Source of the DNA: Ophiostoma sp. CBS 140.51
Taxonomy: Eukaryota; Ascomycota; Sordariomycetes; Ophiostomatales; Ophiostomataceae
Direction: 5' to 3'
Assembly (NCBI GenBank): GCA_029298735.1
Contig: JANSLP010000326.1
Coordinates: forward strand, 1 to 35,909
Length of the DNA stretch: 35,909 nucleotides
Numbering within the stretch: the stretch's first letter is position 1; every line of letters begins with the position of its first letter. Below are positions 10,077 to 18,494 of the stretch, one piece after another. Below the pieces are notes generated by a model, which was not told the DNA's origin, made no database searches, and worked only from the letters and a program-made list of their open reading frames with translations. Both the position numbers and the translations under genes were made by a program.

Positions 10077-12041
10077 CTAGCCCTTTGCCACCAGGTATGA
10101 ATCTTCTAAAAGATCCACCACATTTCTCTGGACGTCGTCCCAACACTTGTCATCATCAGGCTTGAACTGTCGCCGGCACTGCTCAAGGCACCACTTTACG
10201 GCACATGCATAGTTGATTCCTCCCTGATACTCCACTTCATCAAGTGCGGCTTTTGCCGCACCATAGACCTCCAGTCCGCGATGTGCAGTGTCAGCCGATA
10301 CGCGAAGTATACGTCCCAAAATTAACTCAATGAGTAGCACACCGAGCCAGAGAAACGTCATGTCGGAATCAGTATCGCTATCAAGATAGCTGCCCGACGC
10401 GCCAGCTCTCCCGGATTCTTTCAAATGGCTGGATGTTTTGGGTGCCACAAATGGTTGAGCATACACGGGCGTTGTGTCGTTGCTACTCTCGAGGTGGCTG
10501 TTTCTGGCGAAGAACAATATGTCGTCGCAAGTCAACACTCCACAACCTAGCCACGGCGTGCCATGCAGCTGGATTATGCTAGACGATATGGTAAATGCCA
10601 GAGACAGGCGGTCCAGGTATGTCAAAGTTGCTAGACTCATAGCATCTGTTTCCTTGTCTTTTCTGGGCGATGCTTCCTTATCGAGTGCCTGTCGCAGCGA
10701 TACACTAAACCATGGCCACTCATGGTGGCTGCCATTTATCGGATACACCCCGAATTCTTTGCCGTTCAAGGAATCTGTGATGAGGCCATAACAGCTCACT
10801 GTATTTCCCACTTTGGCACTTGTAAAAGACTTGCAGAGACATGCAGAGACCGTACTTCGACCAGCAACTGGTGGTATGACGACAGATGTTTCCTGTGCGA
10901 CACTGATAGCAGTTGTCGTGATTGTGCTGGTAGCAACTATGTTGGAAGCTCCGGCGTTGCTCGTGCTGCTCGATCCTTGTGTGATGCTCGCCATGCATGT
11001 CATACCGACATTTGCGGTACCGGCTAGACCAATTGCTATGCCAGTTGCAGAGCTCTCTACGTCTCGGAACCAGACTGATTTCCCTTTTCCATTTGCCTTG
11101 CCAGAGGAGGCACTAGGAATGCGAATTGTAACGGGCTGCATCGACTGCGACAAATCAACCGACAATTGGGATGCCGACTCAGTTGCTGTGGCGGCGGATG
11201 CCGATTCCCGGATCACCACATCGTTATAGGACAGAATAGGATATGGAGAATCGTCGCTCTTGTGGTTGATTATGGCAAGTCGAAACGATAGGCTTCTTGT
11301 GATCGCCATCTCAGTGTCTTTTGGCAAAACATTTCCTGCTCGTGGCTCCAGTACCAAATGTACGGCATGCATGCTGCTGTGGCATTGCTTGCTGAAACCA
11401 TGCTCCAGTGCTCTGTACACACTCTTACATGCGCCGCGCAGCAAGCTAAAATATCGACCCTGGGAACGTGTCCGGCGGCTCGGTTCCAGCCCAATATTTT
11501 GTTGTGTGAGTTTCTCGAGGTTCGTGATGCCGGATTTGATGCGTGTAAGCAGATCGTCGTAGCTATCCTTACGTAGAGAGAAGGCTGCTTTTTTCATCTC
11601 ACGGATGAGCCTAGTTTTGAAGGTGCTGTTGCTTGTACCAACAAGCCATCGGACTGTTCCATCGGGATCAACTCCCAGCCTCTCACGCATTTCTTCCATG
11701 GCTGCGTGAACATCATTTATTGTACTCTGAAAATCGTCGTAGGACTTCCACAGTCGCAACTGGATTCTGTTCTTCAGGTCGGGTTTGTGCCACTGCTGGT
11801 CGAAGGGCTTGTCAAGCAGTGCCTCTATCTCCGTCGGTGGGACAATTCCGACAAGAAGCAAGTCGCACGTATTTTCCAGCTTCCTTCGCTCTGTTCTGAG
11901 CGTTGTTGTGAGTGCTTCCAGCTCGAGTTTGTAACGACGAAACCGCCCGAGGGTCGAAACGCAGTCAGCATAGCGCTCCATAGCTGAGATGACCAGTGGA
12001 AGCACACCGAGCACCACGCCAACAACTTCGACTCCAGACAT
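10077..12041 (-). CDS. DUF7580 domain protein with hydrophobic HeLo-like N-terminus (654 aa)
   Basis: Intronless. Residues 1-25 (MSGVEVVGVVLGVLPLVISA) form a hydrophobic amphipathic helix of the kind that opens fungal HeLo/HeLo-like and related domains. A long helical region with Leu/Arg heptads runs to about residue 210. Residues about 300-400 are Ser/Thr/Ala-rich low complexity. The C-terminal part (about 405-650) matches the fungal DUF7580 pattern: a CYGLITD strand, SLRQAL, LSLAFTISSSIIQLHGTPWL, a QPFVAPK element, and FLWLGVLLIELILGR followed by a YACAVKWCLEQ helix. This tail resembles a kinase C-lobe without visible catalytic residues. Some related fungal proteins act in non-self recognition or regulated cell death, but that role is inference here. 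It is divergent from the C2H2 gene at 12562, with a shared 520-bp spacer. Confidence 0.8.
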   Translation of the reverse strand: MSGVEVVGVVLGVLPLVISAMERYADCVSTLGRFRRYKLELEALTTTLRTERRKLENTCDLLLVGIVPPTEIEALLDKPFDQQWHKPDLKNRIQLRLWKSYDDFQSTINDVHAAMEEMRERLGVDPDGTVRWLVGTSNSTFKTRLIREMKKAAFSLRKDSYDDLLTRIKSGITNLEKLTQQNIGLEPSRRTRSQGRYFSLLRGACKSVYRALEHGFSKQCHSSMHAVHLVLEPRAGNVLPKDTEMAITRSLSFRLAIINHKSDDSPYPILSYNDVVIRESASAATATESASQLSVDLSQSMQPVTIRIPSASSGKANGKGKSVWFRDVESSATGIAIGLAGTANVGMTCMASITQGSSSTSNAGASNIVATSTITTTAISVAQETSVVIPPVAGRSTVSACLCKSFTSAKVGNTVSCYGLITDSLNGKEFGVYPINGSHHEWPWFSVSLRQALDKEASPRKDKETDAMSLATLTYLDRLSLAFTISSSIIQLHGTPWLGCGVLTCDDILFFARNSHLESSNDTTPVYAQPFVAPKTSSHLKESGRAGASGSYLDSDTDSDMTFLWLGVLLIELILGRILRVSADTAHRGLEVYGAAKAALDEVEYQGGINYACAVKWCLEQCRRQFKPDDDKCWDDVQRNVVDLLEDSYLVAKG

Positions 12042-12561
12042 AGTCGACAGGAAACGAGAGCCGAAATTGACGTTGTAGACTCTGTGTTGATGTAATATAA
12101 AGCCGAGAAAGAAACGCGATGACAGTACGTTTTCAGGTTTGCCGCAAAGTCAAAATCAAAACCAGAAACAATCGTCCTCAAAGCACGTTTCGCCTCGTTT
12201 TGATGTTCGATAAATCACCCATCCTCCTTCATTGCCATTGGAGCCTCTTGCTAGCTAGAGAAATTCAGATCACCTTGCATAATTATTGCCCCGCTGCTTC
12301 ACACCAATGTTTGTCATAAGCATTGATTACAAAAGTTGAGGTAATTGTGCACTTTTGGCGACAGTACGTCCCGTCACATACTAAGGTAAAGTCGTTTCAC
12401 TACCCCCAAAGATAAAACGTTCTGTACCCCTCAATTTTTCCATTCTCACTTAAATTTGAGCCTTACATACAGGTTTTCAAGCTGCTTCTTTCCTTACCAG
12501 GAAATCATACAACAACAATCAGTCAGATCCGCCTTCACCTCAGTCTACATGACACCTCTCA
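12042..12561. promoter_or_regulatory. Shared divergent promoter region
   Basis: 520 bases between the start codons of the DUF7580 gene (minus) and the C2H2 gene (plus). It is AT-rich with CA-rich sequence just before ATG 12562. No specific operator was recognised. The head-to-head layout permits co-regulation of the two genes. Confidence 0.45.
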
Positions 12562-14281
12562 ATGGCACAGCTCATCGGCGAAGTCGTCAACCGCTGCCTC
12601 AGCTCTTTTCGCTCACTAACAAGTCTATCACTTGAAAAATGGGGCAACAGCACTGACATTGACATCCGAGGTCATTTCGCCCGCTTCAAGGTGTGGTCTG
12701 GCAACATAGGCGCTCATAAATCAGGCCCTAGTTCACTCGAATACCGTCTGCGAGATGCCTCGAAGATTCGCCATGAGGTCGTTCGTCTGTTAGAAGAACT
12801 GGAAAAGTTACTAAAAGACGCCTACGCCATTGGCAATGGCGAGAAAGTGCCATGGGATGAACTGCCCGAAGACACGGATGACGACGGTGACGACGGTGGC
12901 GACGGTGACGGAGGCTACAGTGGAAAAGAAGACGACAGCAGCACCTTTGTGTCCACCGAGATTCAACAAATTGTTCGCAACATCGATAATCTCATCGTGT
13001 GCTTATTGCGCATATCGGTGTCTATTCGGAATCCGGCACCCCATGACCGATTTAGGGCTTCTAAAAATACTGACACCAGCCACTATGAGCCCTACGATAT
13101 TGAACATGTTCGATCCAAGCACCCAGGCCTGGATGAAAGAATCATCCAACGCCTTGGACGTGCCAACTCTCGACGGCGTCAGTACTTCAAGTACCGCGAA
13201 TCCCACCATCAAAAACTAGCACATGGTTTGGAAGAAGATAACCTTGTTGCAGCAAACACCAACGCTCTGCAGAGCACAGTAGCGTCGTCTATACCCGACG
13301 CAACGAAACAAGACATTCTGTCCGGTACTCAAAGCAGAGTGGTCGATGAAGACGAGCAGTCTACAACGGGAGTTTCCCAAACATCATTTGCTACCTCTGT
13401 ATCCACACCTGGGAAGATTTGCCTACCACCAAGGCCAGCTGAGGCAGAAAAGGGCCCTTTCGAGTGCCCGTTTTGTCACATGATGATTTCTGCCACGTCA
13501 TCGTGGTCATGGAAGTACGTTTAAACTCCTGAGAAACATGTCTGCCTCACAACTAGAACTAACTCAACCTTGTAGAAAGCACGTCTATCGTGATCTGCGC
13601 CCATACGTCTGCTTACATCCAGACTGCGAGATTCCCGACCAGGACTTTGGTCGCCGCCACGAGTGGATCAAACATGTCTCCGAAACTCATTGGAGGGCCT
13701 GGAAATGTCCAGTGAAACTCTGTCTACAGCCTTTCAGCTCTGCAGACAGCTTTAGGGCTCATGTCCACACCGCTCACGCGGTCCTTTTCTCTGCCTGCCA
13801 AGTGGAAGATGTAGTACTGTTTGGCCAAATGCCTCCAGAACCCAAAGAAAAGATGCAATGCCCACTATGTAATGCTACACTCACATCACCCAAGAGTTAT
13901 ACAAAGCATGTGGCGCACCATCTTGAGCAACTCGCTCTCTTTGTCCTGCCAAAAGTCGACGTTGACGAAGAGCTACAAAGTCCGGATGAAATCTTTTCAA
14001 TAAGCCTCCTAAGCCTCTGCTTGTCATCAGAATATGCACCGCCACCAGACGATTTCATTCGCGAAGATAACAACGCTGATGAAGACGGCAACGTCGACGA
14101 AGACGGCAACGTCGACGAAGACGACGACAACGATAAATTTAACGACTTTGACATGGGCGAATTCACTCCCGAAATCCTTGCCACATGGCTGCTTACGCCT
14201 AGCGTGCCAGGATGGAGCATATATGATCCAGTGCCTACCGACGTCAACACACCTTCACCTAACAAAGAAAATCCACCTTGA
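12562..14281 (+). CDS. Fungal C2H2-type zinc finger protein with acidic C-terminus (552 aa)
   Basis: Exon 1 is 12562-13514 and exon 2 is 13576-14281. The 61-bp intron has GTACGT at the donor, CTAAC at the branch and TAG at the acceptor. It joins SWSWK to KHVYRDLRPYVC in frame, which rebuilds the usual W-K-K-H-V-x-R-D-L-x-P-Y-x-C signature. The N-terminus (about 1-100) has the typical RFKVWSGNIGAHKSG and SLEYRLRDAS segments of this fungal family. A first acidic run lies near residues 103-125. Zinc-binding pairs start at C302-x2-C305 and continue through several Cys/His pairs (HPDCE, HEWIKH, CPVKLC, HVHTAH, CPLCNATL, HVAHHLEQLALF). The last 100 residues are strongly acidic and include a short tandem repeat. 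The family is common in Pezizomycotina, often near NLR-like or HET genes; its function is unknown. Transcription factor activity is plausible but not shown. Confidence 0.85.
14078..14131 (+). repeat. 18-bp in-frame tandem repeat coding DEDGNV
   Basis: Two near-identical 18-bp units (14078-14095 and 14096-14113) are followed by a diverged third (14114-14131). Each encodes the Asp-Glu-Asp-Gly-Asn-Val motif in the acidic tail of the C2H2 protein. The length keeps the frame, so copy number may vary between strains. Confidence 0.8.
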
Positions 14282-14559
14282 AGGAATGTACAACACCTAG
14301 TTATCAGGACATCAGTATTCTAGGTCTATCTACATATCAATGCTCCAATATGATACGTCTATCAAAACATGCACCGTGTGGATTGATATCAGAGGCGCCC
14401 ACTCCTTTTTTTTATCAAAATTACTGCTTGCATAAGCCGGTATCAGTAGCGCTATGTCACTTCGTCGCCAATTTGTAAAAAAATTACATGTATTAACATT
14501 TGACATGTCAGCGAATGTAGAATAGTGTTGAAGCTGTAAGTCGAGTAGTAAATGACAGC

Positions 14560-14784
14560 TCAATAGTGAGCCTTTCTGGCATGCTCAACCTCTTCTTCCA
14601 TCTCACAGGCCTCGCATTTGTCCCTAACAATGCGCAAGTAGTACGTATATGTCGTTTGGCTTACGTCTGGCGAGCAGTTATGATTCTCTTGCATTGCCAG
14701 CTCGCACCGGATCAGTTGGGACTCTATCTTGACAGTACAGCCACACCCCTTGTACTCTGTGTACTTGTTGTCGATTCTGCACAT
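14560..14784 (-). CDS. Small Cys-rich protein A of the Met-Cys array (74 aa)
   Basis: Unrecognised family. The frame is open further upstream, but I start at ATG 14784 because the protein then begins Met-Cys like the other three members. Nine A residues directly precede that ATG. Cys residues are at 2, 14, 16, 27, 37, 57 and 60. The N-terminal block is M-C-x11-C-G-C, with Cys where the others have His. A C-terminal C57-x2-C60 matches the C-x2-C of members B and D. The C-terminus is acidic then basic. There is no signal peptide, so it is probably cytosolic or nuclear. A TATATAAA element lies 109 bp upstream of the ATG (14893-14900). It is the most diverged member and lacks the C-x4-C pair. A metal-binding role is only a guess from the Cys content. 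Confidence 0.55.
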   Translation of the reverse strand: MCRIDNKYTEYKGCGCTVKIESQLIRCELAMQENHNCSPDVSQTTYTYYLRIVRDKCEACEMEEEVEHARKAHY

Positions 14785-14892
14785 TTTTTTTTTGAAAGTT
14801 GTTCCTTGAGAGTTAAGACTGGTTCGAAAATCTAGTGTGCAGCCGATTTTGGTTTCTTTCTTTTTAGCTGGATAGAAACGGTACGATGCATG

Positions 14893-14900
14893 TTTATATA
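14893..14900 (-). promoter_or_regulatory. TATA-like element upstream of gene A
   Basis: TATATAAA on the minus strand, 109 bp before the proposed ATG at 14784. Position and sequence fit a core promoter, but the surrounding DNA is AT-rich, so chance occurrence is possible. Confidence 0.4.
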
Positions 14901-15677
14901 CCACGTTAATTTGTTCATTAAAAACAGTGCCTAGGGGAGTAGAAAGGCCAAGTGCATCTGAACAAAGGTTTTTGATCTTTTTACCTAGAACAATGGAACT
15001 TGTGCACAGCTAGGGGCCACTGCCAGTGGTGGAAATGCAACCTTAGAACAATGAATTGAGACAATGATCCTTTATTGAGCGTAAACGCCATTCCATTTGA
15101 GCAGATCTACAGAGACCCTGCTCAAGGCAACTAGTTAACGGGACCACTCGCTGTGGTGACTGAAAATCGAAAATCTACAACTCCACGGTGTCTTGAATAT
15201 TCATACAAATACCACCAAAATAGGAAGTTCCAGCTTGACGATAGTTTCTCACTTATAATATCAGCTTCGCAGGATAAGTATGATACTAATAATTACAGTT
15301 TTTATCAATTTCTTTTTTAATCACATATAAACATTGAGGTCACAAATATGTCTGGGAAGTTACCGCTTGGTTGCAAGTAGTTTTATCCAATTTGGATAAG
15401 AAGATCAAAATAGGCTAGAGATGACAAAGAAGGAAAAGAAAAGAACGAAAAAAGAGCAAAAGCAAGCAATTAAAAAAAATTAAAAAAAATAAAAAGTGAC
15501 CATTTACAAACACAGCTTTAAGTCTTCAACCGAGCCTACGGTTAGATTGTGGACTCACCTATTGTTGTTGAGATCCGCCAGGGACACTTTTCGAGAGACA
15601 ATTCACACAACTCCCCACACTCAGACATACCTTTTTGATAGGATTGCGTGATCCTAGTTTGAGCCCGGCCCATCCTT
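14901..15677. other. AT-rich spacer in the small-protein array
   Basis: No supported gene. It includes an A-rich low-complexity tract at about 15425-15496, with the 10-bp unit TAAAAAAAAT twice at 15471-15490. An 80-codon open frame overlapping 15542-15781 is the shadow of gene B in another frame. Confidence 0.4.
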
Positions 15678-15854
15678 TTAACGACTACAGTCACTGCACA
15701 CACAGGGCCTGCACTCCAGATCGGGCAACACACTACAATACTGGGGAGGGCACATGACCAGCGTTCGAGCGGCAGTCTCACACAGTTCAGTAGCCGGCAT
15801 CATCATTTCATGGCGGCAGGCGAAGACGATGGTGAGCTCGACAATGATGCACAT
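15678..15854 (-). CDS. Small Cys-rich protein B of the Met-Cys array (58 aa)
   Basis: Unrecognised. The start is ATG 15854, the Met-Cys shared with its neighbours; the seven bases before it (CGCCATC) are identical to those before gene C. The longer upstream frame is Ser/Thr/Pro-rich and looks like a leader, not protein. There are nine Cys in 58 residues: 2, 13, 25, 35, 40, 48, 51, 53 and 56. The N-terminal block is M-C-x10-C-R-H, then C35-x4-C40, then a dense C-terminal cluster ending C53-x2-C56. A hydrophobic run (IIVELTIVFA) between the first two Cys is too short for a normal signal peptide. A TATA-like stretch (16045-16056) lies 190 bp upstream. Confidence 0.6.
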   Translation of the reverse strand: MCIIVELTIVFACRHEMMMPATELCETAARTLVMCPPQYCSVLPDLECRPCVCSDCSR

Positions 15855-16044
15855 GATGGCGATGAGTGTGTTGAGTGAGTTTAGTTTTGTTGTTGGGTGC
15901 GATTGTACAAAGTTCGAAGGCAAAATTCGATCGACCTGTTGAACAGAAGGAGCTGTTTTGAAGGTGAAAGGCGGAGGAAAAGAAAACAACGGTGAGTGAA
16001 GTAGCCGGTTGCAGGAGTTGGTTGAAGGTGAAGTTGTTGATGAG

Positions 16045-16056
16045 TATTTATTAATA
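16045..16056 (-). promoter_or_regulatory. TATA-like element upstream of gene B
   Basis: The plus-strand sequence TATTTATTAATA gives TATTAATAAATA on the coding strand, 190 bp before ATG 15854. Genes C and D carry similar TATAAATA elements at similar distances. Confidence 0.4.
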
Positions 16057-16599
16057 ATGATCTTCTGGAACTGAATCGAAAGCAAGAGATGCCGTCTGCA
16101 TTTATGTTGTTTTCACACCTTATTACAAGCATCGTGAAGAATACGTGGTCCACGAACAGTAAACAAGTTAAACAATGTCCCTTTTCTTTGTACTTTCGTA
16201 AGTTTGTTTGCTTTATTGAAAGAACATTGTTTGTGACATCTGCGTAGTAAACAAGATGAACATCGACAAGGGAAAACGACTGCATGTCCACAATGAACAT
16301 GTTGAAAACTCTGTCTGTCAGTACATTATTTTTCCTTTGATAATTCTGTGCAATGCACAGTATGCGAACGATGTTCTTTGTTCCCAATTCTTTGTGTTTT
16401 GTTTTCGCTCTACGGTCTGTTGGGGCCTTTTTTTCCTTTTCCTTTTTTTGTTCACGTTTCTGTTATGCTCTTTGTCTATCTTCTTCACCCTTTTTTTTCA
16501 TATAACTCACTCAAACAGTCATGAAATTAAATATATTTCACGTGACAAATAAACCCTTACAAGTTCTTCCTTATCATCTTACATTAAGTTACTGTCAAG

Positions 16600-16915
16600 T
16601 CATACATTTGTCGGCAGGGCGTCCATGATGTTGCCAAGTGCCGTTATATTACAGGAAGTCTCACGCACAAACATGTAACAGGTGTCTTTGGAGTCGTCAT
16701 ACTCATTAGAAGCTACGTAGACACGATCGAATTATCGAATAATCATGGTGGGTTTTTCAAAGGCATCATGAAAACGGAACGTATAGCATAATAAAAGAAT
16801 TGAGCGTAAGAAACAGTATAATAGCCGCGGTGCAATAGTGGTGTATTCTAACTCAAATTTTATTTCTGTATGCAATGAATCCAAACTAGAACTACATGTC
16901 ACGGTCAAATTTTGG
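16600..16915 (-). pseudogene. Probable gene relic inside the array, family unknown
   Basis: A minus-strand frame reads as natural-looking protein but contains a TAA at 16734-16732. Upstream of the stop it reads ...RFHDAFEKPTMIIR. Downstream it continues FDRVYVASNEYDDSKDTCYM and ends GNIMDALPTNV before TGA 16602-16600. About 44 codons after the stop and at least 58 before it are open, in DNA that is otherwise AT-rich. No ATG gives an intact protein and I found no intron removing the stop. I do not recognise the family. It could be a decayed gene or a coincidence of composition. Confidence 0.35.
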
Positions 16916-17147
16916 AACGAATAAAAGTTGAGTTGAAAAAAAATCTAAAATTATATTTATTATTTGTATGGTGATCACCAACACCTAACAGACCTGCCGT
17001 TTAAGTCTTTTTTTTAATAAAAAAAAATGCACTACTTACTTACCTCTGTACCATATATATATGATAGTATTACATCGCACACAGCCATCTCTTTTCCATG
17101 TTCGGAGCCGGCCGCCACGGTGCACATTCACAGCATAAGCCATGGAG
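16916..17147. other. AT-rich spacer, no gene seen
   Basis: Low-complexity A and T runs and an ATATAT stretch near 17050. Open frames here are shadows of gene C in other frames. Confidence 0.35.
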
Positions 17148-17303
17148 TCACACCGATTCGCTCGACTCCTCACACTTCTCCTTTGGACAAGACTTCTTCG
17201 GCCGAAGCAGCCCCGGAACGACACACACCTTGGTTCTCTTCACCTTATTGCTGCTGTGACCGCACTCCTCGTAAACGTAGTAGGTGACAGTCATTTGGCA
17301 CAT
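17148..17303 (-). CDS. Small Cys-rich protein C of the Met-Cys array (51 aa)
   Basis: Unrecognised. The start at ATG 17303 is fixed by the shared Met-Cys opening and by the CGCCATC immediately before it, as in gene B. Cys residues are at 2, 14, 27, 39 and 44. The N-terminal block is M-C-x11-C-G-H and the later pair C39-x4-C44 matches genes B and D. The C-terminal half is Lys-rich then Glu/Ser-rich, and the protein ends before the C-x2-C element, so it is the shortest member and may be C-terminally truncated. There is no signal peptide or membrane segment. A TATAAATAT element lies about 194 bp upstream (17497-17505). The leader between them is CA- and CT-rich, as in B and D. Confidence 0.6.
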   Translation of the reverse strand: MCQMTVTYYVYEECGHSSNKVKRTKVCVVPGLLRPKKSCPKEKCEESSESV

Positions 17304-17496
17304 GATGGCGGTTGTTGTGGAAGTAGTTTTGAGAACGAAAAGGCTTAAAGTGTGAGGTTTTGGGCTGTTGCAGATTTTCCCGAAAAGACTTGGATTGTGG
17401 AGATTGTGGAAAAGGCAAATGGTAAGAAAACAGTACTCGAGTTGTTGATGATGATCCAAAACGAAACAGACCTGAAATTGCAAACGGGCCGCCATC

Positions 17497-17505
17497 ATAT
17501 TTATA
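17497..17505 (-). promoter_or_regulatory. TATA-like element upstream of gene C
   Basis: TATAAATAT on the coding strand, 194 bp before ATG 17303, in locally less AT-rich DNA than the other elements. This makes it the more convincing of the four. Confidence 0.45.
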
Positions 17506-18063
17506 CAGGATCGTGAATGCGATGTTGAGGCACGGTGAACAACACCATACGTCAAGTGAACAGACGGCCTTGAACAACTGTTTGGAAAACAATCTTCATG
17601 TCACGTCTACAGATAAACGTGTGCCAAAATCAAGTCTCAATAAACAAATCAAATAATACAATACTTTTCTTTAAATAAATAAATAAAATTCATGTTCACA
17701 GTGCTCCTTTGTTGTGCGCGGCGACTTGATGTTTGACTCTTTGTTTGTGAACAATCGTTTGTTCTGCGCCTTTCTTCTATTCCTTCATTTACTTTTTCTT
17801 TTTCTTTGCTTGGGGTAGTGGTGTTTTCCTCAGTGTGGTGGACAAATGGCACATGTACGGCGGTCCGAATTATACGAGGTACAATATGCTTTTTTTTTAT
17901 AAGTGAAGGTAAATTCATGTCATTTCTTTTTATGGAAGTCAAATTTTATTTAATCTCAATGTAAATCACAAACTGCACGTTGGACATAATGTGCTTATGG
18001 GAACAAAAAAAAACCAATTGAATATACTACTAACCAGATTGTCCTAGTCAATCTTTCTACTTC
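17506..18063. other. Spacer between genes C and D
   Basis: No supported gene. A 21-codon minus-strand ORF at 17854-17789 also begins Met-Cys but has no second Cys and ends in a Lys run; I do not count it as a family member. The TTTTTCTTTTTCTTTG stretch at 17791-17808 is simple sequence. Confidence 0.35.
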
Positions 18064-18330
18064 TCAAATGCCGCCAAGGAGGAAAGACCACCATCTGAAG
18101 TTAAACATATTCCACCGAATCGTGGCATTGAGCATCTCGTCATACTGCTTATGCTGGGCGCAGTTGTCGCACTTGTGCTCAGAGGAGGTGGTGATGTCAT
18201 CGATCATGCAGAACTCCTCTGCACAAAGTTTGTCCTGTTCGTGGGCCACCTCACAATACTCGTAGTCACATTTCCCACGAGCGAAGTGGCCGCACGAGAA
18301 GTCGGTGGTGGTGAAGGTGAGGTAGCACAT
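18064..18330 (-). CDS. Small Cys-rich protein D of the Met-Cys array (88 aa)
   Basis: Unrecognised, the longest and most complete member. The start is ATG 18330 (Met-Cys); the frame upstream reads as Thr-rich leader. Cys residues are at 2, 13, 21, 26, 36, 41, 54 and 57. Elements in order are M-C-x10-C-G-H (residues 1-15), C21-x4-C26, C36-x4-C41 and C54-x2-C57, then a C-terminal tail with three Trp and a Gly-Gly-Ile end. The central part is acidic. There is no N-terminal signal peptide, so secretion by the classical route is unlikely. A TTTATAAATA element lies about 155 bp upstream (18485-18494). It is the first gene of the array downstream of LYS2 on the same strand. Paired Cys and His suggest a small zinc-binding or disulfide-free fold, which is inference. 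Confidence 0.65.
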   Translation of the reverse strand: MCYLTFTTTDFSCGHFARGKCDYEYCEVAHEQDKLCAEEFCMIDDITTSSEHKCDNCAQHKQYDEMLNATIRWNMFNFRWWSFLLGGI

Positions 18331-18484
18331 CTTGTGTCGAATGCAGTGGGGTGAGGCTGGCAAAGGCGAGCAAAGACAACTAGAACGAACTGTTAGAGTA
18401 GCTGTTGTAGTTGTTGTTGGGATGCCTTTGTTGATGGTGATGATCGAGAAACAAAACAGATAAATTTGCAAGCGACATCATGGG

Positions 18485-18494
18485 TATTTATAAA
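18485..18494 (-). promoter_or_regulatory. TATA-like element upstream of gene D
   Basis: TTTATAAATA on the coding strand, 155 bp before ATG 18330, similar in sequence and spacing to the elements of genes B and C. Confidence 0.45.

Noticed and set aside
16256..16552. A 98-codon plus-strand ORF with a Phe/Leu-rich, membrane-like C-terminus.
   Set aside because: The hydrophobicity comes from T-rich low-complexity DNA; no conserved pattern, and composition explains it.
17789..17854. A 21-codon minus-strand ORF that also begins Met-Cys, considered as a fifth array member.
   Set aside because: It has no second Cys or C-G-H block and ends in a Lys run; the Met-Cys start is probably chance.
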